This document shows positions 8,855 through 17,203 of a DNA stretch of 64,000 nt, piece by piece. Origin of the DNA: Raineyella sp. W15-4 (GTDB lineage: Bacteria > Actinomycetota > Actinomycetes > Propionibacteriales > Propionibacteriaceae); contig NZ_CP137079.1 of assembly GCF_033170155.1 (NCBI RefSeq), positions 2,108,001 to 2,172,000 on the forward strand. The letters are read 5' to 3'. The notes under the pieces are model-generated. The model was not told the origin of the DNA. It did no database searches and saw nothing but the letters and a program-made list of their open reading frames with translations. Positions within the stretch are counted from its first letter, which is position 1; each line of letters opens with the position of its first letter. Both the position numbers and the translations under genes were made by a program.

Positions 8855-10363
8855 ATGGCCGATGATCCTCGCCGCGACGACAGCGACCCGGACGAGGGCA
8901 AGCCGGAGGAGAACGCCTTCGAGGAGTTGCTCCGTCGGTTGGGCCTGCCCGGAGCCGGCGGCCCCGGGGGCACCCCCGACCTCGCCGCCCTGCTGCAGCA
9001 GCTCCAGCAGACCTTCGGGCAGATGTTCGCGGCCGGGGCCCCCGGACCGACCGCCGGATACACCGGCTTCGTGAACCCCGCCGCCGGTGGCGGCGCCCCG
9101 GTCCAGCCCGGGCAGGTCGACTGGCGCCAGGTCAGCACCATCGCCCGGCGGGTCTGCGCCGAGCGTGGGTCGGACCCGGCCCCCTCGCGGGATCAGCGCG
9201 AGAGCCTGGCCGAGGCGACCCGGATCGCCGAGGGTTGGTTGGACCGTTCGACGTCCTTCCCGGCCACCGAGCGGGCGCCCAAGGTGTGGAGCCGCGCGGA
9301 ATGGATCACCTCCACCCTGCCGGTCTGGCAGCGGATCATCGCCCCGGTGGCGACGAGCTTCGCCGACGCCCTGGCCGACGCGCTGCTGCAGTCCGCCGAC
9401 CCCGGCGAGGAACAGCCGGCGGAACTGGCCCAGATGGCCGGCCTACTCCAGCCGATGCTGCGCACCAGTGGCGCGATGATGTACGGCCAGAAGGTCGCCG
9501 AAGCGCTCGGCCGGCTGGCCTCGGAGGTGCTCGGCCTCACCGACATCGGGCTGCCGCTCGGCGACGACGGCGCGGTGGTGCTGTTGCCGACGAACGTGGC
9601 GGAGTTCTCCGAGGGCCTCGACCAGTCCCCCACCGACATCCAGGTGTACCTGGCCCTGCGCGAGGCGGCGCACCAGCGCCTCTTCGCCGCCGTGCCCTGG
9701 CTGCGCCCGCAGCTGCTGTCGCTGTTCGAGCAGTATGCCGCCGGTATCCGGATCGACATGTCCGCGATGGAGGACATGTACCGCGACCTCGACCCCTCGA
9801 CGATGGACCTGGCAGCGATGCAGGAGGCCTTCGAGAAGCTGCAGGGCAGCCTCTTCGAGCCGGTGCGTACGCCCGAGCAGCAGGCGGTGCTGGAACGGCT
9901 GGAGACCCTGCTGGCGCTGATCGAGGGCTGGGTCGACGACACCGTCACCCAGGCCACCGGGCGGTGGATGCCCACCGCGCCGGCTCTCGCGGAGACGCTG
10001 CGCCGCCGCCGGGCGACCGGCGGCCCGGCCGAGGAGGCGCTCAACACCGTCGTCGGCCTGGAGCTGCGGCCCCGCCGGATGCGGGACGCGGCCAACCTGT
10101 GGGCCGCCCTGCGGGAGGCGCGGGGGACCGACGGCCGCGACGCGCTGTGGACGCACCCCGATCACCTGCCCACCTCGGCCGGGCTCGACGACCCGTTGGG
10201 GTTCGTCGCCGGTGAGGTCGACCAGCGCGGCGGCGAGACGGGGCCGGCGCCCGAGGCGTACGACATCGACGCGGAGCTGGAGCGGCTGCTCAGCGAGGCG
10301 GACCGGGACCGCGGCACGGACACCGACCCGCACGGTTCCGACCAGGATCCCGACGGCCAGTGA
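8855..10363 (+). CDS. Zinc-dependent metalloprotease-like protein (Zincin_2/DUF2342)
   Basis: A 502-residue protein. The start is ATG 8855, with AGGAG at 8841-8845. The N-terminal 70 residues are acidic and Gly/Pro/Gln-rich; the remainder matches the actinobacterial Zincin_2 family (syntenic to M. tuberculosis Rv3195), sometimes annotated as a coenzyme F420-related hydrolase. The putative metal-binding helix reads LALREAAHQRLF, so the glutamate and second histidine of HExxH are present but the first histidine position is Arg. This is usual for the family and leaves proteolytic activity unproven. It ends with a Lys-poor, Asp-rich tail. No signal peptide is seen. It is transcribed away from moaE. 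Confidence 0.88.
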   Translation: MADDPRRDDSDPDEGKPEENAFEELLRRLGLPGAGGPGGTPDLAALLQQLQQTFGQMFAAGAPGPTAGYTGFVNPAAGGGAPVQPGQVDWRQVSTIARRVCAERGSDPAPSRDQRESLAEATRIAEGWLDRSTSFPATERAPKVWSRAEWITSTLPVWQRIIAPVATSFADALADALLQSADPGEEQPAELAQMAGLLQPMLRTSGAMMYGQKVAEALGRLASEVLGLTDIGLPLGDDGAVVLLPTNVAEFSEGLDQSPTDIQVYLALREAAHQRLFAAVPWLRPQLLSLFEQYAAGIRIDMSAMEDMYRDLDPSTMDLAAMQEAFEKLQGSLFEPVRTPEQQAVLERLETLLALIEGWVDDTVTQATGRWMPTAPALAETLRRRRATGGPAEEALNTVVGLELRPRRMRDAANLWAALREARGTDGRDALWTHPDHLPTSAGLDDPLGFVAGEVDQRGGETGPAPEAYDIDAELERLLSEADRDRGTDTDPHGSDQDPDGQ

Positions 10364-10383
10364 TCCCGGATGGCGGACGGAAG

Positions 10384-10481
10384 GTGTCCACACGGTGAAC
10401 GGTGTCGGACCGTAGGATGGCCACCCGCCGTCCACATGTTGACCACATTTCATCCACAAGGTTTTCCACAACCGTGGACAA
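10384..10481. promoter_or_regulatory. Cluster of six DnaA-box-like nonamers
   Basis: Relative to TTGTCCACA or TTATCCACA, the following are one mismatch away: GTGTCCACA (10384-10392), TTGACCACA (10439-10447), TCATCCACA (10450-10458), TTTTCCACA (10462-10470) and, on the minus strand, TTGTCCACG (10473-10481). CCGTCCACA (10428-10436) is two mismatches away. An exact TTGTCCACA also occurs on the minus strand at 11034-11042 inside the following gene. No dnaA or dnaN is nearby, so this is not a recognised replication origin; it could be a DnaA-titrating or DnaA-responsive site. Inference from motif density. Confidence 0.45.
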
Positions 10482-10717
10482 TCGGCTCCTCGGTGCGGCC
10501 ACTCCCCGACCCGGCCGGCCCCGCTCGGACCCGGCGCCGGCCGACCTCCGGGCTGACGCCGGACGGACGGCCTTGACGTACTCCGCCACGGCCGCCTAGA
10601 TTGGCCGAAGGAGGCCCTCCGTGGTCGGTGGTTCGCAGGGGAAGGCGAGCCTGATCGATAGCGTGAGGGCCTTCCGCCTGCCCGGGTTCGATCAGCGCCG
10701 CACCGATCACCGCAGCA

Positions 10718-10749
10718 GTGTTGTCCGTTCCCCACCCGGTGTTGTCCGT
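10718..10749 (+). repeat. Two direct copies of GTGTTGTCCGT, 21 bp apart
   Basis: GTGTTGTCCGT occurs exactly at 10718-10728 and again at 10739-10749. The 21-bp period puts both copies on the same DNA face, as expected for a tandem protein-binding site. The same 11-mer reappears before the Rv3235-type gene at 34450, with a one-base variant at 34481. The copies end about 42 and 63 bp before the E1-like gene start. Confidence 0.5.
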
Positions 10750-10790
10750 CCCCTTGTCAGGGGTGGATCCGTGGTCCCTCCGGGGCGATC

Positions 10791-11828
10791 GTGGTGGGCA
10801 TGGACGAGTTACTGGATGCCCTCCCCGGACCACCCGTGGCACTCCGGCCCCGGCTGTTGGCCGGCGTGCCGATTCTCCGGCTGCGGGACGGGACGGTACA
10901 GGTGGGTTGTGATGCAGATCACGGTATCCGGTTCGGGGACGCTCCGCCCGGGACCCCGCGGATGCTGGCCGACCTGACCGGGGAACACGCCCTCGGTGAC
11001 CTCGCTGACCGGTGGAACTTGCCGCTGCGGGCTGTGGACAACCTGGTGACAACTCTACGGACGGCCGGTCTGCTCGCTGTGGACGGCTCACAGCAAGGCC
11101 CACTGGGAGGCCTCCCGGTGGCCCGAGTGGTCGCCGCGCCGGCACTGGCCGCCGATCTCACTTCCGGACTGCTCGAGGCCGGGGTCGGGACGGTCCACGT
11201 GATCGCCCCCGGGGCCGCGCCGGGGACCGCCCGCGGCCGGCTCCGGGATCGGGTCCGGGTGGCCGACACGGTGGATCGCCGACCGCTGCCGCCGGGGACG
11301 CCCACCGTCGTCGCGCCCGGCTGCCTGGAGCCGGACCCCGCCCTGGTCGAGACGCTGATGCGCGCCGACGATCCCCACATCGTGGTCCGGCCACGGCCGG
11401 CCGGGGTCCTGGTGGGCCCGTTCGTCCTGCCCGGGCGGACCTCCTGCCTGGTCTGCGGCGATCTCGGCCGGGCCGCCCGCGACGCCTCCTGGGTCGAGCA
11501 GCGGGCCGCGATGACAGCGATCGAGGCACCGTACGCGGCGGCGCTGCGGGACTGGACCATCGCCACCGTGCTGACCCAGCTGGCCTGTTGGGCGGCCGGC
11601 GGCCGGCCCGATCTGGCCGACCGTACGGTCGAGCTGGACACCCGCGACTGGCGGCAGAGCTGGCGGGCGTGGCGACCACACCCGGCCTGCGGCTGCGGCT
11701 GGTCCCCGCCCGGTGCGGCGAGCGCCCCGGCGTGGGGTCAGACCGTCCCGCCCGGCGCGGCGGCGAGCGCCCCGTCCTCGTCGACGAGGCCGGGATCGGC
11801 AACGATCCTCAGCACCGCCTCGCCGTAG
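10791..11828 (+). CDS. E1/ThiF-like zinc-binding protein related to TOMM cyclodehydratases (Rv3196-type)
   Basis: A reading frame of 345 codons (GTG 10791; ATG 10800 is an equally possible start). The N-terminal part resembles a leader-peptide-binding winged helix (GDLADRWNLPLRAVDNLVTTL near residue 66). The middle is a Rossmann-like E1 fold, and zinc-type cysteines appear in TSCLVCGDLGRAAR near residue 220 and HPACGCGW near residue 300, the CxxC...CxC pattern of ocin-ThiF proteins. Synteny points to Rv3196. No precursor peptide or YcaO gene is nearby, so natural-product synthesis is not supported. The last 40 codons are low-complexity and overlap the 3' end of uvrD2 by 91 bp on the opposite strand; the conserved protein seems to end near 11700. 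Confidence 0.75.
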   Translation: MVGMDELLDALPGPPVALRPRLLAGVPILRLRDGTVQVGCDADHGIRFGDAPPGTPRMLADLTGEHALGDLADRWNLPLRAVDNLVTTLRTAGLLAVDGSQQGPLGGLPVARVVAAPALAADLTSGLLEAGVGTVHVIAPGAAPGTARGRLRDRVRVADTVDRRPLPPGTPTVVAPGCLEPDPALVETLMRADDPHIVVRPRPAGVLVGPFVLPGRTSCLVCGDLGRAARDASWVEQRAAMTAIEAPYAAALRDWTIATVLTQLACWAAGGRPDLADRTVELDTRDWRQSWRAWRPHPACGCGWSPPGAASAPAWGQTVPPGAAASAPSSSTRPGSATILSTASP

Positions 11829-13876
11829 TGCTCGATCTTCCCCGCGCCGATCCCGCGCACCGCCCGGAGCGCCCGCTCGTCGGCGGGGCGGGTCTCGGCC
11901 AGCGCCAGCAGGGTCGCATCGGTGAAGATCACGTACGCCGGCAGGCTGTGGGTCTTCGCCTCCCGGCGTCGCCACCGGCGCAGCGCCTCCGCGGTCGCCT
12001 CGTCGTAGGGGACCTCACAGTCGTGGTGGTGACCGAGCTTGCGCTCGGCCGCGTCGCGCAGCGCCAGGCCGCACACCCGGCAGGTCGCGCTGAGCGCGCT
12101 GCCGCGTCGCCGCCCGCCGCCGGACCCGCGACGCGCCGCCTCGGGCGTGGCCGTCACCCCGGTCGGGAGGACACCGTCGAGGAAACGGGACGGCCGGCGC
12201 CGACCGTTACCGCCGGACCGGGCCCGCGACCAGGACACCCGCAGGTGCCGGCGGGCCCGGGTGATGCCGACGTAGAGCAGCCGGCGTTCCTCGTCGAGCT
12301 GGTCACGACCGGTGGCGAGCACGAACGGCATCGACCCCTCGTGCACCCCGCTCAGCGCCACCGCGTCCCACTCCAGCCCCTTCGCGGCGTGGAAGGTCGA
12401 CAGGGTGACACCGTGCGCGATCGGTGCGTGGTCCGCCGCCGCCCGGGCGTCGAGGACCTCCGCGACGTCCGCCAGGTCCGCTCCGGGCCGCTCGGCCAGG
12501 ACGTCACCGACCAGGTCGATCAAGGCGGCGAGCGACTCCCACTTCTCCCGCCGCGATCCGGAGCCCGACGGTGCCGTCTCGCGCCACCCGATCGGTTCCA
12601 GCAGGGCCTTGGCCTGGTCGAGAGGTCCGACCCCGTCGACCTGGCCGGTGCGAGCCTGGGCCCGCAGCAGGCCGATCCCCTGCCGCACCTCGGCCCGCTC
12701 GTAGAACCGTTCGGCGCCCCGGACCAGGTAGGGGATGCCCGCCGCGTCGAGGGCCTGCTCGAGCTGCGGGGACTGCGCGTTGATCCGGAACAGCACCGCC
12801 ATCTCCCGCCAGTCCACCCCCTGCTCGGCCAATGAGGACAGCCAGCCGGCGATCCCGGCCGCCTCCTCCGCCTCGTCGGTGGCCTCCGCCCAGACCGGTG
12901 CCGGGCCGGTCGGCCGCTGGGCGACCAGCGCCTGCTGTCCGCTGTGCCCGATCACCCGGTTGGCGACGTCCACCACCTCCGGTGTCGAGCGGTAGTCGCG
13001 GACCAGCCGGACCACCGTCGCACCCGGGTGGCGCCGGGTGAACCCGGTCAGGTAGTCGGCCCGGGCACCGGCGAAGGAGTGGATGGTCTGCGCCGGATCG
13101 CCGACCACACAGAGCTCCTCGGACTCCCCCCGCCACAGCGTCAGCAGGGCCTCCTGGAGCGGGGAGACGTCCTGGTACTCGTCGACGACCAGGTGCCGGT
13201 AGGTCCGGCGGACCTCCTCGGCCACCTCCTCGCGCTCGGCGAGCATCGCCGCGCAGCACAACAGGATGTCCTCGAAGTCGATCACCCCGTGGTCGGCCTT
13301 GAGCCGCTCGTACCCGGCAAACACCCGCGCGATCGTCTCCGGTTCCAGTCCCGACACCTCCCGCCGGGCCCGCCGGGCGACCTGGGGATAGCTGTCGGCG
13401 TCGGCGTTGGAGACCTTGGCCCAACCGATCTCGCCGAGCAGGTCGCGCACCGTCCCCTGGTCGGTCTCCACCCGCAGCCGGCGGGCCGCCTCGACGACCA
13501 TCCCGTAGCGATTGTCCGCCAGCCGCGGCAGCGGGCGCCCGTACGCCTTGGGCCAGAAGTACTGGGCCTGGCGCAGCGCCGCGGAGTGGAACGTCCGGGC
13601 CTGCACCCCACGGGCCCCCAGCTGCTGGAGCCGGCCCCGCAGCTCCCCCGCGGCCCGGGTGGTGAACGTCACCGCCAGCACCTGGGTGGGGACGTAGGCG
13701 CCGACCGCGCAGCCGTACGCGATCCGGTGCGTGATGGCCCGGGTCTTCCCGGTGCCGGCCCCGGCGATCACCACGACCGGACCGGTCAGGCCGGTCGCCA
13801 CCGCGCGCTGCTCGGGGTCCAGCTGGTCGAGGAGGGCTTCGGCGGAGGTCGGGTCGGCTGACGGGGTGGCGGACAT
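11738..13876 (-). CDS. uvrD2: UvrD2-type superfamily 1 DNA helicase with HRDC domain
   Basis: A 712-residue helicase, counted from ATG 13876 (a GTG at 13906 would add ten residues). Walker A GAGTGKT is at residues 39-45, motif II is VVDEYQD, QTIHSFAGA is motif III-like, and TFHAAKGLEWDAV and YVGITRAR are motifs V and VI. After the motor there is a cysteine element: CRVCG followed by HHHDC. M. tuberculosis UvrD2 (Rv3198c) has a four-cysteine motif here; in this protein three Cys plus His residues are visible and no fourth Cys. The C-terminal HRDC domain contains KTHSLPAYVIFTDATLLALA and VRGIGAGKIEHYG. The enzyme unwinds 3'-tailed DNA, with DNA end binding or Ku stimulation known for mycobacteria. 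It is divergent from recC. Confidence 0.92.
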   Translation of the reverse strand: MSATPSADPTSAEALLDQLDPEQRAVATGLTGPVVVIAGAGTGKTRAITHRIAYGCAVGAYVPTQVLAVTFTTRAAGELRGRLQQLGARGVQARTFHSAALRQAQYFWPKAYGRPLPRLADNRYGMVVEAARRLRVETDQGTVRDLLGEIGWAKVSNADADSYPQVARRARREVSGLEPETIARVFAGYERLKADHGVIDFEDILLCCAAMLAEREEVAEEVRRTYRHLVVDEYQDVSPLQEALLTLWRGESEELCVVGDPAQTIHSFAGARADYLTGFTRRHPGATVVRLVRDYRSTPEVVDVANRVIGHSGQQALVAQRPTGPAPVWAEATDEAEEAAGIAGWLSSLAEQGVDWREMAVLFRINAQSPQLEQALDAAGIPYLVRGAERFYERAEVRQGIGLLRAQARTGQVDGVGPLDQAKALLEPIGWRETAPSGSGSRREKWESLAALIDLVGDVLAERPGADLADVAEVLDARAAADHAPIAHGVTLSTFHAAKGLEWDAVALSGVHEGSMPFVLATGRDQLDEERRLLYVGITRARRHLRVSWSRARSGGNGRRRPSRFLDGVLPTGVTATPEAARRGSGGGRRRGSALSATCRVCGLALRDAAERKLGHHHDCEVPYDEATAEALRRWRRREAKTHSLPAYVIFTDATLLALAETRPADERALRAVRGIGAGKIEHYGEAVLRIVADPGLVDEDGALAAAPGGTV

Positions 13877-13925
13877 GCCCCACACTGTAGGCCGCTGCAC
13901 CGACACCGCGGCCCGCCTCGAGTGT

Positions 13926-13948
13926 CACCACCCTCCTCTAGGGTGGTG
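13926..13948. promoter_or_regulatory. Perfect 9-bp dyad between uvrD2 and recC, covering the recC ribosome-binding region
   Basis: CACCACCCT (13926-13934) pairs perfectly with AGGGTGGTG (13940-13948) around CCTCT. The right arm supplies the only purine-rich sequence before the recC ATG at 13955, so in RNA the hairpin would bury the ribosome-binding site. As DNA it could be an operator in the 78-bp divergent uvrD2-recC interval. Confidence 0.5.
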
Positions 13949-13954
13949 GCCATC

Positions 13955-16900
13955 ATGATCCACTCCACGCCGACCGGCCGCCCCACCCTCCACCTCGGGG
14001 CGGATGCCGAGGTGCTCGCCGACGCCCTGGCCGAGGCGTCGGCCGCGCCTCCGGCCGATGTGTTCGACGAGTTGCTGATCACCTGCGAGGGACCCGGCAC
14101 CCAGCGCTGGCTGGCGCACCGGCTCACCCGTACGCTCGGGATCTCCGCGGGCATCGCGATGCCGCCGCTCGCCGGTTGGCTGCGGGAGGTGACCGCCCGG
14201 GCGATCGGCGTCGATCCGGCCACCGACCCCTGGCGGCCGGGCCGGCTGGGCTGGCACGTGGCGGCCCTGCTCACCGACACCGACCGCTGGCGGGGCAGCA
14301 CCCTGGGGGCCTGGCAGGAGGCACAGCGGACGGCCGGCGGCACGGTGTGGCTGGCCCGACACGTCGCCGAGGTGCTACTCGACTACACCCGCCGCCGACC
14401 CGAGCTGCTGGCGGGCTGGGCGGCCGGGCAGGATGCCGGGGTGCCCGCGGACCTGGCCTGGCAGCCGCCGCTGTGGCGCGCCCTGCTGGCCCGGCCCCAG
14501 ACCGCAGCGGTGCCCGACCCGGTCTCCCGGATCCCGTTGGTCGAGGAGGTGCTGGGGAACGGCCCGCTGCCCGGGGTCCCCGCGGCGATCGACAGCTGGG
14601 CCCCGGGCGCGCTGAGCGCGCCGGAGATCCGGCTGCTCACCGCCCTGTCCCGGTCGCACCAGGTGCGGCTGTGGCTGCCGGGGACCTCGGCCGGGGCGGG
14701 GATCCATCCGCTGACGGGCGTCCTCGACCGCGAGTCCGCAGCGACCCGGACCGCCCTGCTGGACGCCGGCGCCCGGGTGGTGGAGCACCGGCCGGCGGAG
14801 GCGCCGCGGCGTACGCTGCTGGACCGGCTGCAGCACGACCTGGCACGGGGCGAAGTGAGTCCCCCCGCGCCACCGGAGCCGGACGACACCAGCATCTCGT
14901 TGCACTCCTGCCACGGCCCCGACCGGCAGGCGGAGGTGCTCCGCGAGGTGATCTGCGGGCTGCTCGCCGACGACCCGACCCTGGAACCGCGTGACATTCT
15001 CGTCGCCTGCGCCGATCCGGCCCTGCTGCCGGTGCTGGCGGCGGCGTTCGCCGCCACCGACCCGGAGCGACCGGGCGGTCATCCGGCCCGGGCCATCCCG
15101 GTGCGGTTCGCCGACCCGGACCGGCGGGAGCACAACGAACTGCTCAGCCGGCTGGTCGAGGCCCTGACGATGGGCCGGGGCCGGGCCGGCGCGACAGAGC
15201 TGGAGGCCTTCCTCGGGGCCGATCCGGTGGCCCGGCGCTTCGGGCTGGAGGAGGACGACGTGGCGCGGGCGCACCAGCTGATCGCCGCCGCGGGAGTGCG
15301 GTGGGGCATGAACGCCGCCCACCGCGACCGGTTCGGCCTGGCCGGGGTCGGGGCGAACACCTGGCTGAGCGGGCTGAACCGGATGCTGGTCGGCATCGCG
15401 ATGACCGAGGACGGGTCGTACGCCGTCCGCAGCGGGCTGCCGCTCGACGACGTGGGGTCCTCCGACATCGAGGTGGTCGGGGCGGTGGCCGAGCTGATGG
15501 CCCGGTTGATCCGGCTCGCCCGCGCCGCCGACGATCCGCACACCGCCGCCGAGTGGGCGACCATCTGCCGCGAGGCGATCGAGCAGCTGATGGAGCCGGC
15601 GCCCGAACGGGCCTGGCAGCTGGACCACGCCTGGCGGATCCTGGCCGAGGTCGCCGAGGCGGCTCCGGCCGACGCCCCGCCGCTCGCGCTGGACGACCTG
15701 CTCGACCTGCTCGACGACGCGGTGCAGGGCCGGGTGCCACGCTCCGCGTTCCGGTCCGGTGCGATGACCGTCTGCTCGCTCACCCCGGCCCGGCACGTCC
15801 CCTACCGGGTGGTCTGTGTGGCGGGTCTGGACGACGGCCGGCTGCCCAGGCCGGAACGTGCCGACGGCGACAACCTCCTCGACCTGGCCCCGGAGCCGGC
15901 CGCGCTCGGGCCGCGGCATCACGACCGCCAGCTCTTCCTCGACCTGGTCCGCGCCGCCCGCCAGCACCTGGTGCTCACCTGGACCGGCGCCGACCCGCGG
16001 ACCGGCGAGACCCGGCCGCCGGCGGTGGTGGTCAGCGACCTGCTCGACGCGCTGCGGCCGATGCTCGCACTGCCGGAGGGCGACCGGGTCGAGGATGCGC
16101 TGGTCGCCCGCCATCCGCTGCAACCGTACGCACCCGCGACGTTCGGCGACCCGGCGGCGGCCCGCTACCGGGCCTCGGCGCTGTCCGGATTCGACCCGGC
16201 CGCGGCCGCCGGCGCCCGTGCCCTGGCCGCGCTGTCGCCGGCCACCGACCGGCGGGCCGAGGAGCCGCTCGCCCACCGACTGCGGATCCCCGCCTGGGAG
16301 TGGGCCGACGGGGTGGTGCCGCTGGCCGATGTCGTCGACGTGCTGACCCACCCCGCTCGGGCGTTCCTGCGCCGCCGGGCCGGCTTCACCCGGTGGACCG
16401 AGGAGGACGAGCCCGCCGACGCGATGCCGCTCGGACTCGACGGGCTGGGTGTCTGGGCGTGCGGCAGCCGGGTGTTGGCGGCCACCCTGCGTGGTGACGG
16501 CCTCGACGAGGCGCTGCGGGCCGAGCAGCTGCGAGGGACCCTGCCGCCCGGCGCCGCCGGTGCCGGGATCCTGGACCGGATCCGGGCGACGGTGGACCGC
16601 ATCCTGCGGGAGTCCGCCGCCCTGCGGGCGGAGGCTCCGCAGACCCGGCACGTCCGGGTGCCGCTGGCGGACGACCTGGTGCTGAGCGCCGACGTCACCA
16701 CCCGGGGGTCCTCGGTGGTCACCGTGGCGTACGGCCGGATCGGGCCACGGCACCGGCTGACCGCCTGGTTCGACCTGCTGTCCCTGGCCGCCGCCGAGGT
16801 GGTCGAGCGGCCCCGCGCCCAGCTGGTCGGCCGCAACGACCTGATCGGGCTGGCCGCCCCCGACCCGGCGACCGCCCGCTTCCTGCTCGACCGGTGGGTG

Positions 16901-17203
16901 CGGGTGGCGACGCTGGGACTCACCACACCGCTGCCGCTGCCGCTGCGGACCGGGGCGGCGCTGCAGAGCAGCGTCCGTCCGGGCACCGGCGGCGCCGAGC
17001 TGTGGGGTCATCGGGCCCTGCTCCAGGCCTGGGAGCAGGAGCGTGACGCCAACTGGGAGCTGTTGTGGGGGCCCGACCTGCAGGCCCTGGTCCGGGCTCC
17101 TCGGCCGGCGCGGCTGCCGTCGATCGGCGACGAGCCCACCTGGATCGCCGACCTGGCCAGGGGACTGTGGTCCCCCCTCGAGGAGGCGGAGCAACACCGA
17201 TGA
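13955..17203 (+). CDS. recC: Exodeoxyribonuclease V subunit gamma, RecC
   Basis: A 1082-residue protein from ATG 13955. RecC is an inactive helicase/nuclease fold that splits the duplex and reads Chi in the RecBCD complex. Family signatures include an N-terminal LLITCEGPGTQRWLAHRL with LGISAGIAMP, ISLHSCHGPDRQAEVLREVI at the domain 1/2 junction, GAMTVCSLTPARHVPYRVVCVAGLDDGRLPR, and HHDRQLFLDLVRAARQHLVLTW. Length is close to E. coli RecC (1122). No Walker motifs are visible, as expected. The stop overlaps recB (ATGA at 17200). The recC-recB-recD order matches mycobacteria, but those genes lie elsewhere in M. tuberculosis. Confidence 0.93.
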   Translation: MIHSTPTGRPTLHLGADAEVLADALAEASAAPPADVFDELLITCEGPGTQRWLAHRLTRTLGISAGIAMPPLAGWLREVTARAIGVDPATDPWRPGRLGWHVAALLTDTDRWRGSTLGAWQEAQRTAGGTVWLARHVAEVLLDYTRRRPELLAGWAAGQDAGVPADLAWQPPLWRALLARPQTAAVPDPVSRIPLVEEVLGNGPLPGVPAAIDSWAPGALSAPEIRLLTALSRSHQVRLWLPGTSAGAGIHPLTGVLDRESAATRTALLDAGARVVEHRPAEAPRRTLLDRLQHDLARGEVSPPAPPEPDDTSISLHSCHGPDRQAEVLREVICGLLADDPTLEPRDILVACADPALLPVLAAAFAATDPERPGGHPARAIPVRFADPDRREHNELLSRLVEALTMGRGRAGATELEAFLGADPVARRFGLEEDDVARAHQLIAAAGVRWGMNAAHRDRFGLAGVGANTWLSGLNRMLVGIAMTEDGSYAVRSGLPLDDVGSSDIEVVGAVAELMARLIRLARAADDPHTAAEWATICREAIEQLMEPAPERAWQLDHAWRILAEVAEAAPADAPPLALDDLLDLLDDAVQGRVPRSAFRSGAMTVCSLTPARHVPYRVVCVAGLDDGRLPRPERADGDNLLDLAPEPAALGPRHHDRQLFLDLVRAARQHLVLTWTGADPRTGETRPPAVVVSDLLDALRPMLALPEGDRVEDALVARHPLQPYAPATFGDPAAARYRASALSGFDPAAAAGARALAALSPATDRRAEEPLAHRLRIPAWEWADGVVPLADVVDVLTHPARAFLRRRAGFTRWTEEDEPADAMPLGLDGLGVWACGSRVLAATLRGDGLDEALRAEQLRGTLPPGAAGAGILDRIRATVDRILRESAALRAEAPQTRHVRVPLADDLVLSADVTTRGSSVVTVAYGRIGPRHRLTAWFDLLSLAAAEVVERPRAQLVGRNDLIGLAAPDPATARFLLDRWVRVATLGLTTPLPLPLRTGAALQSSVRPGTGGAELWGHRALLQAWEQERDANWELLWGPDLQALVRAPRPARLPSIGDEPTWIADLARGLWSPLEEAEQHR

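Larger units (their letters stand above)
10364..10790. other. Gene-free stretch of 427 bp with repeated TTGTCC/TCCACA motifs
   Basis: No credible coding frame is present. The left third holds a cluster of DnaA-box-like nonamers (10384-10481) and the right end holds two direct repeats 52-73 bp before the next gene (10718-10749), with a small CCCC/GGGG hairpin at 10750-10763. In M. tuberculosis the corresponding genes (Rv3195 and Rv3196) are neighbours, so this spacer is unusually long for this gene-dense window. Confidence 0.6.

Noticed and set aside
10384-10481. Replication origin
   Set aside because: DnaA-box-like sites are present but dnaA, dnaN, gyrB or AT-rich unwinding sequence are not; a chromosomal origin is not supported.
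10791-11828. Thiazole/oxazole peptide (TOMM) biosynthesis cluster
   Set aside because: Only the E1-like protein is present; there is no YcaO, dehydrogenase or precursor peptide, and synteny shows it is a conserved core gene.
14375-17197. Minus-strand open frame opposite recC
   Set aside because: Shadow; the plus strand carries RecC motifs and coupled overlaps.
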